DNA from: Saprospiraceae bacterium
Lineage (GTDB): Bacteria; Bacteroidota; Bacteroidia; Chitinophagales; Saprospiraceae
Direction of reading: 5' to 3'
Length of the DNA stretch: 64,000 nucleotides
Assembly (NCBI GenBank): GCA_016712145.1
Contig: JADJRO010000001.1
Span: 2,046,501 to 2,110,500, forward strand
In this document: positions 33,278 to 42,634 of the stretch, in pieces
Layout of the letters: each line of letters starts with the position of its first letter
Position numbering within the stretch: the stretch's first letter is position 1
Position numbers and translations under genes: made by a program
Notes under the pieces: model-generated
What the model was told of the DNA's origin: nothing
Database searches by the model: none
The model's input: the letters and a program-made list of their open reading frames with translations, nothing else

Positions 33278-34144
33278 ATGAAAACCAGTACTTGTTTAAC
33301 CTACCTCTTTTCCGGAATGCTCCTGTTTAATGCTTGCACAGGCTCATCCAATCTTTCCAGAGATGAAGCCAATATCCGAAAAGCATATGCTGCTATCATG
33401 CAAAAAGATTTTACTGCATTTGCTGCATTGTGTAGCGCAGACTACACTGAACTAGCTTTGGGCCCAGAGCCTATAAAAGGAATTGAAGCAAGCATCGCCC
33501 AATACAAAGTATTTCTAGATGCATTTCCAGATACCAAGTTTGAAATTCAATCGATAGTTCCGGCTGGACCCAATCGCTATTTTTTACAAATTCATTTAAC
33601 GGGTACAAATACAGGAAATTTTATGAATTTTCCAGCTACCAATAAAAAAATTGACGTTCAGGACATGGATATCATCACATTAAATGCAGAAGGAAAATGC
33701 AATTCACATTGGAGTGCAAATCCGAATGCATCCCTGAGTCAAATTGGATATGGCTTTTTAAACAATCCAAATACCATGCTGGTAACTGCAGCTTATGAAG
33801 CATTTGGTAAGGGAGATATTCCAGGTTTATTAGCACTTTGCAATGAAGATATAACTTTTGAAATTCACGATCGCACATTTGATTCTAAAATCAGAACATT
33901 TAAAGGCAAAGAAGAAGTAAGTAAATTTTTTACAGAATTAAATAGCAAAATAAAGTATAGTAAATTTCAACCCAGCCGGTTCTTAGCAGATGGTGATGAT
34001 GTTTTTATAAAAGTAGATGTAAACTATACCAATGCTTCTAATAAGAAAAATTACAGCGACAGCTATGCACACCAATTCAAGGCGACCAATGGTAAATTAA
34101 GCTATTTCAAAGGAATGGATGGGATGGCAATGGAATTACAATGA
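33278..34144 (+). CDS. Lipoprotein with two NTF2-like (SnoaL) domains
   Basis: 288 aa. A lipobox LLFNAC (Cys about 20) ends the signal. Two NTF2-like domains follow: about 28-150 (AYAAIMQKDFTAFAALCSADYTE, TGTNTGNFMNFPATNKKIDVQ) and about 165-288 (AAYEAFGKGDIPGLLALCNEDITFE, KTFKGKEEVSKFFTELN-like). The cone-shaped fold binds small ligands or acts as isomerase/cyclase, but no catalytic residues are evident. It is followed after 47 bp by the three-domain paralogue. Confidence 0.78.
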   Translation: MKTSTCLTYLFSGMLLFNACTGSSNLSRDEANIRKAYAAIMQKDFTAFAALCSADYTELALGPEPIKGIEASIAQYKVFLDAFPDTKFEIQSIVPAGPNRYFLQIHLTGTNTGNFMNFPATNKKIDVQDMDIITLNAEGKCNSHWSANPNASLSQIGYGFLNNPNTMLVTAAYEAFGKGDIPGLLALCNEDITFEIHDRTFDSKIRTFKGKEEVSKFFTELNSKIKYSKFQPSRFLADGDDVFIKVDVNYTNASNKKNYSDSYAHQFKATNGKLSYFKGMDGMAMELQ

Positions 34145-34191
34145 AGAATGAAGAATTAAAAATTAAAAACTAAAAACTAAAAAATATAATC

Positions 34192-35499
34192 ATGAAAATA
34201 AAATTTGTCTACGTGTTGTTAGTACTTATTCTAAGTGCTAAGAGCATGCATGCTCAGGAAAAGAAAGCTGGTAAAATTGTGAGTGACTATTTTGCCTTAC
34301 TTGATGCGGGAAATTTGGATGCCGTTGGAAACTTACTTACAGATGACTTCCAGGCTATTGCACCCTTTTCGCCCAAACCTTTTGTAAAAACTGCTTGGAA
34401 AGCTGTTGGTCAAACGTTAAAAGCAGCTTATCCTGATATGAAACACGCAAACACGTATTGGTTTGCTGATGATAACTGGGTAGCGGTACGCGGTGAATTT
34501 ACTGGAACAAACAAAGGTGCCATGTTTGGACAAGCTGCAACCAACAACAAAGTGCGTGTACCGATCACCGTCCTTTTTGAATTGAATGGCAAGGGGTATA
34601 TTAAATCTCTTACTACTCAATTTGATCAAAAATTGCTTGAAGAACAGTTGATGTCAGGAAATGCCAATCCTAAAATGAACGCAGAAAAAACAGTGCGGGA
34701 ATTGTTTGCAATGATGGATGCAGGAAACTCAAATCAATTCTCAAATTACTGTAGCGCTGACTTTAAAATCATGAATCCTTTTGTAACGGAACCTTCTCCT
34801 ATACAAGCTTTTCAAGGCATCTTGGTAACACAAAAAACTGCATTCCCTGATATGAAACATGAAATTACTGAACTGATAACGGATGGCAAATATGTAACCA
34901 CCAAAGGAATTTTTAAAGGGACCAATACCGGCAGTATGATGGGAAACCCTCCAACTGGAAATAAAGTAAATCTCCCATTTTTGGTTTTGGATGAACTAGA
35001 TGCTATGGGTAAAATTAAAAACCGTTTTGTTCAATTTGACGGCAAATCATTTGATGCCCAGATTATGGCAGGCATCAATCCAAATACTGCAAAAGAAAAA
35101 ATCATTCTGGAATTAATGAAAGCTGCTGATGCGGGAGATGTAGCAAAATTTGAAAGTTTCTGGGATCGACAAGGAAAAAGTTACTTTGGCAATCAAGAAA
35201 ACAATCTTGAAGAAACCAAACAACGAATTCTCGCATTTAAAACCGGAATTCCAGATGTACATCGAGTCGTTGATGAAATTTTGGTTTCTGGAAATCAGCT
35301 CGTCGTACATGGTACATTAACAGGAACCCATACTGGTAAATTTATGGGAAAACCTGCAACGAACAACCCTATAAAAATAGGATGGTTGGCTGTCTATAAA
35401 TTAAATGAATCCAATAAAATTGAATCCGGCAGAGTAGAATTTGATTCAGCCGCATTTAACGAGCAATTGCAAAAGCAAAAAATAAAATCTAAAAAATAA
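34192..35499 (+). CDS. Exported protein with three tandem NTF2-like (SnoaL) domains
   Basis: 435 aa. The signal peptide is MKIKFVYVLLVLILSAKSMHA. Three homologous blocks follow with the repeated signature GTNKGAMFGQAATNNKVRVP, GTNTGSMMGNPPTGNKVNLP and GTHTGKFMGKPATNNPIKI. Each block is introduced by a helix such as KIVSDYFALLDAGNLDAVGNLL. Internal duplication is clear. The GxNxGxxxGxPxTxNKV loop resembles SnoaL-like polyketide-cyclase or ester-hydrolase families. It is followed by a small DUF3303-like gene with 27 bp between. Function unknown. Confidence 0.75.
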   Translation: MKIKFVYVLLVLILSAKSMHAQEKKAGKIVSDYFALLDAGNLDAVGNLLTDDFQAIAPFSPKPFVKTAWKAVGQTLKAAYPDMKHANTYWFADDNWVAVRGEFTGTNKGAMFGQAATNNKVRVPITVLFELNGKGYIKSLTTQFDQKLLEEQLMSGNANPKMNAEKTVRELFAMMDAGNSNQFSNYCSADFKIMNPFVTEPSPIQAFQGILVTQKTAFPDMKHEITELITDGKYVTTKGIFKGTNTGSMMGNPPTGNKVNLPFLVLDELDAMGKIKNRFVQFDGKSFDAQIMAGINPNTAKEKIILELMKAADAGDVAKFESFWDRQGKSYFGNQENNLEETKQRILAFKTGIPDVHRVVDEILVSGNQLVVHGTLTGTHTGKFMGKPATNNPIKIGWLAVYKLNESNKIESGRVEFDSAAFNEQLQKQKIKSKK

Positions 35500-35526
35500 T
35501 TTTTTAATCATTTAAATTAAATTACC

Positions 35527-35820
35527 ATGCGTACCATGTTGCGATGTTCTCTTGAAGTGAACGCTTCCAATAAAGCACTTACTGAAGGCCGTTTACCAGC
35601 CATTGTCGGAAAACTTATGGAACTTACCAAACCAGAAGCAGCCTATTTTACTGCGGATGGAGGTCAACGGACTATCTACGTTTTCTTTGATATGAAAGAC
35701 TCTTCAGAAATTCCACCTATTGGCGAACTTATGTTTACAAATTTTAATGCTCGAGTTGAATTTCAACCGGTTATGAATCAGGAAGAACTTCAAAGAGGAC
35801 TAATGAATATTGTGAAATAA
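35527..35820 (+). CDS. Small DUF3303-like protein
   Basis: 97 aa, no signal peptide. MRTMLRCSLEVNASNKALTEG, KPEAAYFTADGGQRTIYVFF and NFNARVEFQPVMNQEELQRG match a family of about 95-aa ferredoxin-like proteins known as DUF3303-type or loosely as pantothenate-synthetase-like, with no demonstrated activity. The cluster with NTF2-like genes suggests a shared small-ligand role. It ends just before a bidirectional terminator. Confidence 0.6.
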   Translation: MRTMLRCSLEVNASNKALTEGRLPAIVGKLMELTKPEAAYFTADGGQRTIYVFFDMKDSSEIPPIGELMFTNFNARVEFQPVMNQEELQRGLMNIVK

Positions 35821-35862
35821 TTGAAGGAATTTTTCATATTGTAATTTTTAAAGCAATTAATT

Positions 35863-35890
35863 TAAAATGAGGTCCCCGGGCCTCATTTTA
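35863..35890. terminator. Bidirectional terminator between convergent genes
   Basis: TAAAATGAGG pairs with CCTCATTTTA (10 bp), loop TCCCCGGG, flanked by T-rich sequence. It separates the small DUF3303-like gene from the convergent O-antigen ligase and should terminate both. Confidence 0.8.
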
Positions 35891-35893
35891 TTT

Positions 35894-37177
35894 TTACTTT
35901 GTTTTTATTTTTGAATTCCCCTCAAATTGCATCCAGGCCCAGGAGGCAAGACTTATAAATACAAACATGCCACATCCCATTTGAGTACCCAAAGTGTATT
36001 CAAACAAAAAGGAGAATATTAAAACGACCTGGATGCTCATGATCAAATCGTTTTTACGCCATGATTTTTGAAACACACTGTAGAAAATGATACCGAGCAA
36101 AGAAATCAATCCAAAAACTCCGGTAAACGCCCAACTAAATATAAATTGATTGTGGGGAAGTTTTCCTTGTTCAAATCCATAGCATTCTAAATAGGTATTT
36201 TTAGTTGCCTGGTATAGATCTCCGATTCCGCTTCCAAAAAACGGATCGTGTTTAATCAGTTCCCAGCCCATTTGCCAGGAGACCAGTCGTTCTAAATCAG
36301 AATATAAAATCCATTTTCCTCGAGACCATTCTCCCAATTGCCAAATGCTGTAATAAAATTTATTCTGCAAACTCGGAATAAAAATAAATGCCAATACGAT
36401 CAACAAGATCATTCCTAAAGCTGGTATGAGAGTATGCCAAATTTTTTGTTTTTTAAATTCCGCAACTAAATAATAGCAAAGCGCCAGATACATGCCGGCA
36501 ATTCCTGTTTTGACTGATATTAAATGAATGAAGATGAAAAAATATATAAACAAAGCCAGTGCAAGATATTTTTCAAATCGATAGCGATACCCTTCAGATT
36601 TTACATACAGATGAAAACACAAGATGGCATTGATGGCAATCAACATGCTAAATCGAATGTGGGAGATCTTGTTTATAATGGGTTTGCCTTTTAATAAATC
36701 AAGATTATAGGCCTCAAAATGCCTAAAGTAATCAATGCAAATAGAAATCGAGAAAGAAAATATGGAAAGTACAAATACATAAAGAATTAAATACCACTGC
36801 GCCCTGTTTAAATTCCCATGAAAATAAAATGCAAACGGTAATAATAAAAAAGGCAAGAGCATTCTGGAAAACCAATACCAATCTTTTAAAGATTCCGACC
36901 AGAGTCCGGACAGGATGCAAGTTCCAAAAAAGAGCAGGTAACAGACTAAGTAAGGAACTTGAAATAACTTATCTAAATTATGGAGGAAGTTACGATTCCA
37001 ACCAATTCTGGATTTGCTTTCATCGTACTGAAATAATATCAAAATACTTAAAATCATCACAGCAATTGAAAGCAAAGCCGGCGACCAACTGATTCCAATG
37101 GCAAATAATAACATTCCCAATGTAAATATATACGAGATAGACCGGGGACTTTTAAAGAAGTTGAGGAAGCGTTGCAT
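35894..37177 (-). CDS. O-antigen ligase/polymerase (Wzy_C family)
   Basis: 427 aa, about ten or more hydrophobic helices (for example LGMLLFAIGISWSPALLSIAVMILS-like near the N-terminus). The region around DPFFGSGIGDLYQATKNTYLE and GFEQGKLPHNQFIFSWAFTGV is the Wzy_C signature: GxG followed by PHNxxL-type loop (here PHNQFIF). It either polymerises repeat units (Wzy) or ligates polymer to lipid A core (WaaL). It could serve the polysaccharide operon, but a 5-kb gap separates them. It is divergent from pheS. Confidence 0.82.
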   Translation of the reverse strand: MQRFLNFFKSPRSISYIFTLGMLLFAIGISWSPALLSIAVMILSILILFQYDESKSRIGWNRNFLHNLDKLFQVPYLVCYLLFFGTCILSGLWSESLKDWYWFSRMLLPFLLLPFAFYFHGNLNRAQWYLILYVFVLSIFSFSISICIDYFRHFEAYNLDLLKGKPIINKISHIRFSMLIAINAILCFHLYVKSEGYRYRFEKYLALALFIYFFIFIHLISVKTGIAGMYLALCYYLVAEFKKQKIWHTLIPALGMILLIVLAFIFIPSLQNKFYYSIWQLGEWSRGKWILYSDLERLVSWQMGWELIKHDPFFGSGIGDLYQATKNTYLECYGFEQGKLPHNQFIFSWAFTGVFGLISLLGIIFYSVFQKSWRKNDLIMSIQVVLIFSFLFEYTLGTQMGCGMFVFISLASWAWMQFEGNSKIKTK

Positions 37178-37193
37178 TCGAAGGGCTAAACTT

Positions 37194-37222
37194 TTGATTG
37201 TCTTGCTTATCAGTTACCTTTG
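37194..37222 (+). promoter_or_regulatory. Promoter of pheS-hisS
   Basis: TTG at 37194-37196, 18 bp, then TACCTTTG at 37215-37222. A start about 7 nt downstream leaves a short leader to the ATG at 37242. The box lies inside the upstream-extended frame, ruling out the earlier start at 37098. Confidence 0.7.
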
Positions 37223-37241
37223 CGCGACAAATGTAATTACA

Positions 37242-38264
37242 ATGTCGCAGGATTGGTTTGCAGAAATAAAACGGATGATCGAAGCTATTCAGTCTTTTGA
37301 AATAAAAGATGCAGCCAGTCTTGAACAATTCCGACTCCAGTTTCTTGGATCAAAAAATTTGATAAAACCTCTATTTGCCGGAATTGGCAAAATCCCCAAC
37401 GAATTAAAAAAAGAATACGGCCAATTAGTCAATGAAGCGAAAATCCTTGCCGAAGAACGGTTTGAATCATTTAAAGAACTCAAGGAAGCTGCTCCTGCCT
37501 CCGAAGCATCCAAGTTAGATTTAAGTTTGCCGGTGCAATTAATGTCAAATGGTACCAGACATCCAATTTCCCAGGTTTTGGAGCGAATTGTTGGCATTTT
37601 TAATAAAATTGGCTTTGAAATCGTAGAAGATCGTGAAATTGAAGATGACTGGCACAATTTTACAGCCTTAAATACACCGGATGACCACCCGGCCAGAGAT
37701 ATGCAGGATACCTATTACCTCCGCGATTTTGGAAACATGCTGCTCCGAACCCATACCTCCTCAGTCCAAACCCGCTATATGGAGCAAAACCAACCTCCCA
37801 TTCGAATTTTAGCTCCCGGTCGGGTTTATCGCAACGAAACCATCTCTGCCCGCTCGCATTGCCAGTTTCATCAAGTTGAAGGTTTATATATTGATAAGAA
37901 TATCAGCATGGCAGATCTCAAGCAAACTTTGCTTTTTTTTGCCAAAGAAATGTATGGAACTGAGGTCCGCATGCGGCTTCGACCCTCTTATTTTCCATTT
38001 ACAGAACCCTCTGCTGAAATGGATATTTACTGGGGACTTAAAGACGAAACCGATTACCGGATTACTAAAGGAACCGGTTGGCTGGAAATTCTGGGTTGCG
38101 GCATGGTCGATCCGGCTGTGCTGAGCAATTGTGGAATTGACCCGGAGGTGTATTCAGGTTTTGCCTTCGGCATGGGAATCGAACGCCAGGCGATGTTACT
38201 TCATAAAATTCCAGACATCCGCTATTTCTTTGAAAATGATCAACGCTTTTTAAATCAGTTTTAA
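37242..38264 (+). CDS. pheS: Phenylalanyl-tRNA synthetase alpha subunit
   Basis: 340 aa from the ATG at 37242 (MSQDWFAEIKRMIEAIQSFE), chosen because the promoter box falls upstream. Class II motifs: LRTHTSSVQTRYM, the motif 2 arginine strand RVYRNETISARSHCQFHQVEG and FPFTEPSAEMDIYW. The C-terminal GFAFGMGIERQAMLLHKIPDI is motif 3 with the ATP-binding Arg. It charges tRNA-Phe with PheT. pheT is not adjacent; hisS follows 15 bp later, a split arrangement. Confidence 0.97.
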   Translation: MSQDWFAEIKRMIEAIQSFEIKDAASLEQFRLQFLGSKNLIKPLFAGIGKIPNELKKEYGQLVNEAKILAEERFESFKELKEAAPASEASKLDLSLPVQLMSNGTRHPISQVLERIVGIFNKIGFEIVEDREIEDDWHNFTALNTPDDHPARDMQDTYYLRDFGNMLLRTHTSSVQTRYMEQNQPPIRILAPGRVYRNETISARSHCQFHQVEGLYIDKNISMADLKQTLLFFAKEMYGTEVRMRLRPSYFPFTEPSAEMDIYWGLKDETDYRITKGTGWLEILGCGMVDPAVLSNCGIDPEVYSGFAFGMGIERQAMLLHKIPDIRYFFENDQRFLNQF

Positions 38265-38279
38265 TTAAGATTCATCAAC

Positions 38280-39611
38280 ATGAAAAAACCTTCTTTAGCA
38301 AAAGGTACCCGTGATTTTTTACCCTTACAGGCCAATCGAAGGAAGTTTATTTTTCAAACGATTGAATCCGTTTTTAAAAATTATGCTTATCAGGCCCTGG
38401 AAACTCCGGCCATGGAAAACTTAAGCACACTGACCGGAAAATACGGTGATGAAGGAGACAAGTTATTATTTAAAATAGTGAATAGTGGGGATTATTTAAA
38501 AGATGCTCCCGATGAATTTGTGCAAGAAAAAAATTCAAATAAACTCCTTCCATTTATCTCAGAAAAAGGACTCCGGTATGATTTAACCGTACCCTTTGCC
38601 CGAGTGGTAGCTATGAATCAAAACAGCATCCATTTTCCATTTAAACGATATCAAATCCAACCGGTTTGGCGAGCCGATCGACCCCAGCGCGGGCGATACC
38701 GTGAATTCTACCAATGCGATGCCGATGTAGTTGGTTCAAACTCCTTGCTGTACGAAGCGGAATTAATTCAAATTTATGATCAGGTCTTTAGCACTTTAAA
38801 AATTCCGGTCAACATCATTTTTAATCATCGCAAAATATTGGAAGGGGTTGCCAGTCAAGCAGGTTGCATTGATCAATTTATGAACATGACGCTTGAATTA
38901 GACAAATTGGATAAAATCGGACCGGTAGAAGTTAAAAATAATCTGATGCAATTGGGCATTGCAGCGGATCAAGCAGACTGGATTTTAAAAATTACTGCAT
39001 CAGAGAATTTGGAAGATTTCAATTTTAATGAGCTTGCCATTCAAGGTAAAAACGAACTTCAAAAAATCCTTGCATTTAATACAAACTATCGCTACGGTCA
39101 AACTTTAAAATTTTCTGCTTCACTTGCGCGTGGTTTAAGTTATTATACCGGCTGTATTTTTGAAGTAGTACCCACTACAGTCAAAATGGGCAGTCTCGGC
39201 GGTGGAGGACGCTATGATAATCTGACCGAAGTATTTGGATTGCCAGATGTATCCGGAGTAGGCATTTCCTTTGGAGCAGATCGGATTTACGACGTTTTAG
39301 AAGAGCAAAATTTATTTCCAATAGAAATTTCCCAGGCAGTGCGAGCACTCTTCATAAGTTTGGATGAGCAAAGTTTGCAAGTGTCGTTTGAGCTAGCAGG
39401 CAAACTCCGAAAATCTGACATAGCCGTTGAAGTGTATCCAGAGGCTGCTAAAATTAAAAAACAGTTTAGCCATGCCGAAAAATTAGGAGTCCCTTTCGTG
39501 ATAATTATTGGAGAGGAAGAACGTATGAATCAAACCGTTTTAATAAAAAACCTTCATTCAGGAAATCAAGAACGCATCGCTTCCACGGAGCTTATAAATG
39601 CTTTGTTATGA
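38280..39611 (+). CDS. hisS: Histidyl-tRNA synthetase
   Basis: 443 aa. GTRDFLPLQANRRKFIFQ opens, then motif LRYDLTVPFARVVA, motif 2 FKRYQIQPVWRADRPQRGRY with REFYQCDADVVG, and the histidine-specific GLSYYTGCIFE. Motif 3 is GVGISFGADRIYDVL. A short C-terminal anticodon-binding domain follows (RALFISLDEQSLQVS, VIIIGEEE). Ordinary housekeeping enzyme, in operon with pheS. Confidence 0.97.
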   Translation: MKKPSLAKGTRDFLPLQANRRKFIFQTIESVFKNYAYQALETPAMENLSTLTGKYGDEGDKLLFKIVNSGDYLKDAPDEFVQEKNSNKLLPFISEKGLRYDLTVPFARVVAMNQNSIHFPFKRYQIQPVWRADRPQRGRYREFYQCDADVVGSNSLLYEAELIQIYDQVFSTLKIPVNIIFNHRKILEGVASQAGCIDQFMNMTLELDKLDKIGPVEVKNNLMQLGIAADQADWILKITASENLEDFNFNELAIQGKNELQKILAFNTNYRYGQTLKFSASLARGLSYYTGCIFEVVPTTVKMGSLGGGGRYDNLTEVFGLPDVSGVGISFGADRIYDVLEEQNLFPIEISQAVRALFISLDEQSLQVSFELAGKLRKSDIAVEVYPEAAKIKKQFSHAEKLGVPFVIIIGEEERMNQTVLIKNLHSGNQERIASTELINALL

Positions 39612-39696
39612 GCCCGCATTTAGATGCCTCTTATTAATTTGTTCTGAATAATTAACCCTGCATATTTAAATTTTAATATTAAATTTGCAGGGATCT

Positions 39697-40863
39697 ATGA
39701 AATTAATACCCCGTTTGATTGAAAAGGAGATTCTTAGTTTAATTGTTCATTTTCCAGCAATTGTACTAGTGGGTCCAAGACAAGTTGGCAAGACAAGCTT
39801 GGTAAAAGGTTTAGACAAAAAACTAAAAAAACCAATCGAATACATTGATTTAGAAAATCCGGAAGCAATGAACCAACTTAGTAATCCGGTACTTTTCTTA
39901 GATTCCTTAAAGAACAAACTGGTGATTCTGGATGAAATTCAAAGAGAGCCAGAACTGTTCCCAACGCTCAGAAGTCTTATTGATATGTTCCGTAAACCTG
40001 GTAGATTTATATTATTAGGTTCTGCCAGTCCAGAATTAATCAGGGATACCTCAGAATCATTAGCTGGTAGAGTAGCCTACCTGGAGATGCATCCTCTGTT
40101 TTTAAACGAATTACCGGCAATTTTCGACTACAAGAAATTATGGATTCGTGGCGGTTTCCCTAACGCTCTCTTTGCAAAAAACGACACACAAAGTTTAATC
40201 TGGAGAGAACATTTTATAAGAAGTTATCTGGAACGTGATTTACCCTTATTGGGACTTAAAACCGATCCTATTTTAATTCGACGATTGTGGACAATGTTGG
40301 CTCATTTACATGGCCAATTATTAAATCTGTCAACAATTGCAAATAGTCTGGATATCAGTGTCCCCACTGTAAGACGCTACATAGATTTTTTAGAGTCCGC
40401 ATTTTTAGTGCGACGAATCCATCCATGGTATAAAAATTCAGGAAAAAGGCTGATCAAATCACCCAAAATATATATCAGAGATAGTGGAATATTACATGCT
40501 TTACTGAGAATTGAAACATGGTATGCATTGCAATCACATCCTAGCTTAGGATTTTCGTGGGAATCCTTTGTTATTCAACAAATAGTTGGTCTATTGCCTC
40601 CACGATGTGAAATTCATTTCTACCGGACCCAGGATGGTACAGAGGCCGATTTAGTTATTAGTAAATCAGGGATTCCAGAATTATTGGTGGAAATAAAATA
40701 CTCCGTGACACCAAAACCTACTAAAGGGTTTTTCATAGCACAGAAAGATTTAGAGACTAAATATCATTTTATAGTCTGTCCGATAAAAAAGTCTTACCCA
40801 CTTAATGAAAATACAGAAATAATTAGCATTCAGAATTTAAACAAAATAGCTGCCATGCTCTAA
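39697..40863 (+). CDS. AAA_14 ATPase with DUF4143 domain
   Basis: 388 aa from the ATG at 39697; a TTG at 39685 sits within a TAAATTTG box. Walker A is VGPRQVGKTS (about 26-33), Walker B LVILDEIQ, and sensor LLGSASPELIRD. An intermediate winged-helix region (LSTIANSLDISVPTVRRYIDFLESAFLVRRI) precedes the C-terminal DUF4143 domain with a nuclease-like motif (GTEADLVISKSGIPELLVEIKYS), where E-A-D and EIK recall PD-(D/E)XK nucleases. These are sporadic accessory genes. Isolated, no partner nearby. Confidence 0.88.
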   Translation: MKLIPRLIEKEILSLIVHFPAIVLVGPRQVGKTSLVKGLDKKLKKPIEYIDLENPEAMNQLSNPVLFLDSLKNKLVILDEIQREPELFPTLRSLIDMFRKPGRFILLGSASPELIRDTSESLAGRVAYLEMHPLFLNELPAIFDYKKLWIRGGFPNALFAKNDTQSLIWREHFIRSYLERDLPLLGLKTDPILIRRLWTMLAHLHGQLLNLSTIANSLDISVPTVRRYIDFLESAFLVRRIHPWYKNSGKRLIKSPKIYIRDSGILHALLRIETWYALQSHPSLGFSWESFVIQQIVGLLPPRCEIHFYRTQDGTEADLVISKSGIPELLVEIKYSVTPKPTKGFFIAQKDLETKYHFIVCPIKKSYPLNENTEIISIQNLNKIAAML

Positions 40864-41068
40864 GCTAATTTAGAATAAAATAGAGTTCAAAAAAATCGGT
40901 TCCAAACGTCCCTCCAAATTATTAAACACTCGTTAAAACCCAAAATGCTCATATTAAACCGGATGAATTTGGAGTTTATAAACTGAGATCGGAAACATAT
41001 TAAATATAATTATAATATATATTAACATTATATTTAGCGTGTTAACGTTTCATTTTCAATAATATTCG

Positions 41069-41076
41069 TACCTTTG
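41069..41076 (+). promoter_or_regulatory. -7 box upstream of the MltD-like gene
   Basis: TACCTTTG at 41069-41076, with a TTT (not TTG) 18 bp upstream. A second candidate, TATATTTG at 41110-41117, is also present. Either gives a leader of about 50-90 nt before the ATG at 41172. Confidence 0.45.
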
Positions 41077-41171
41077 TGATCCTTCTGCGATTAAGTATAT
41101 GTATTTGATTATATTTGTATAAGATCGAAGAAGGGACTACGGTTCGATTTAAGAAATTACGGCATTTTTCC

Positions 41172-42500
41172 ATGAACAAGCTTTCGTCCATATTCATTGT
41201 ATTCCTATTTGTGCTTTTGTCGCACAATGCCAATTCCCATCAGGGGTTGAGGGCTACAGGAATATTGAATTTGCTTGGAAATAAACCTGAATTTTACGAA
41301 GAAGAAGTACGTTCCCGTTTAGAATCTATGGACTGTCTGGTCTCCCTGCGTATTGAAGACGATGTGATGGACCAGGTTAGACGATTTGTTGGCCGAAATA
41401 AAGCAGCTACCCTCGAAATCCTCAAACGGACTGAAAACTATTTTCCGTTGATTGACCGGATTTTTACCGAAAACAACCTTCCAACTGACCTTAAATACCT
41501 GACCATTGTAGAATCTGCACTCCAGCTGGATGCAAAATCCCACGTTGGGGCTGCAGGAATCTGGCAATTAATGCCCGCAACGGCCCGGATCCTTAAATTA
41601 CGGGTTGATGCTAAAGTGGACCAACGCTTGGATCCTGTTTTAGCAACTCAGGCAGCTGCCCTGTATTTTAAAAATCTGTATGCTATGTTTAATGACTGGT
41701 CATTGGTCATTGCGGCTTACAATTGTGGAGAATACAAGGTAAAAGATTTACTCGAATCCAGTAAAGCCACTGACTTTTGGGGAATTAAAAAGCTTTTACC
41801 ACGCCAAACCCAACTCTTTGTACCGGCTTTTATAGGTGCCAGTTACTTTATGAAATATTACCCGGAACATAACATTGTACCGGTTATCGAAGAATTTCCA
41901 AACGAAAAAATCACCTTTGCTAAAATTTATAAGGAAGTCAATCTCCGCGATTTATTTAAGAAAACCAGCATTAAGAAAGAGCTGTTTTTAAGTCTCAATC
42001 CATCTTATAAAAGATTTAGCATTCCCGGATTAAACAGCGGTTCGTCTGTCAGTTTACCGGACGGCCTGATGGTTGAATTTGTGGACTATTACCGCTTTCA
42101 AAATAAATTTAATCCGGTTTTAGATGAAGCCCGGCTGTTGGAAGATGCAATGCCTGATCATGAAATCATTTCCTTCAACAGGCCTTTTATTTTTTCACCT
42201 GACAACATCTCCATTCAAAATCCAAGTTCAATAAATCTGGCATTTGAGTCTGCTTCTATTAAAGATATTAAAAAACAGACCGATTATAAAAAGGATTCAA
42301 ACCGTCAATTGTTACGCCATCTGGTAAAGACTCGGGAATCCCTTTCGGAAATCGCCGACTTCTATCAGGTTGAATTGGAAGACCTCCTGAGCTGGAATGA
42401 ACTAAATCCGTCAAAGGAACTTTTAACGGGTACTGTTTTAAAAATCTACCCTTCCAAATCAAATGTTTTGGGTCTTGAACCCAGCTTAAGCAAGGATTAA
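41172..42500 (+). CDS. MltD-like lytic transglycosylase with LysM
   Basis: 442 aa from the ATG at 41172; an upstream TTG at 41115 adds an unlikely N-terminus. The signal segment is NKLSSIFIVFLFVLLSHN. An SLT domain follows (about 90-230) with catalytic Glu114 in TIVESALQL, then SHVGAAGIWQLMPATA, LYFKNLY and NDWSLVIAAYNCGE. The C-terminus has a LysM-type peptidoglycan-binding module (LVKTRESLSEIADFYQVELEDLL, TGTVLKIYP). It cleaves glycan strands with 1,6-anhydro formation in the periplasm. A homologue of MltD. Confidence 0.9.
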   Translation: MNKLSSIFIVFLFVLLSHNANSHQGLRATGILNLLGNKPEFYEEEVRSRLESMDCLVSLRIEDDVMDQVRRFVGRNKAATLEILKRTENYFPLIDRIFTENNLPTDLKYLTIVESALQLDAKSHVGAAGIWQLMPATARILKLRVDAKVDQRLDPVLATQAAALYFKNLYAMFNDWSLVIAAYNCGEYKVKDLLESSKATDFWGIKKLLPRQTQLFVPAFIGASYFMKYYPEHNIVPVIEEFPNEKITFAKIYKEVNLRDLFKKTSIKKELFLSLNPSYKRFSIPGLNSGSSVSLPDGLMVEFVDYYRFQNKFNPVLDEARLLEDAMPDHEIISFNRPFIFSPDNISIQNPSSINLAFESASIKDIKKQTDYKKDSNRQLLRHLVKTRESLSEIADFYQVELEDLLSWNELNPSKELLTGTVLKIYPSKSNVLGLEPSLSKD

Positions 42501-42634
42501 GACACAATTTCTTACATCCTTTTGAAGGAAATTCAGTTTACAACGCAGCCTTTTCATTTATTATTTGTTAAATTTGATAGTGCAAGCAATTATTACTGCC
42601 TGCTTTTGTTATATGGTTTAAAGCCTTGATTGAA

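Noticed and set aside
37098..37241. Longer N-terminus for pheS
   Set aside because: It contains the consensus promoter (TTG-N18-TACCTTTG) and a hydrophobic stretch not found in PheS.
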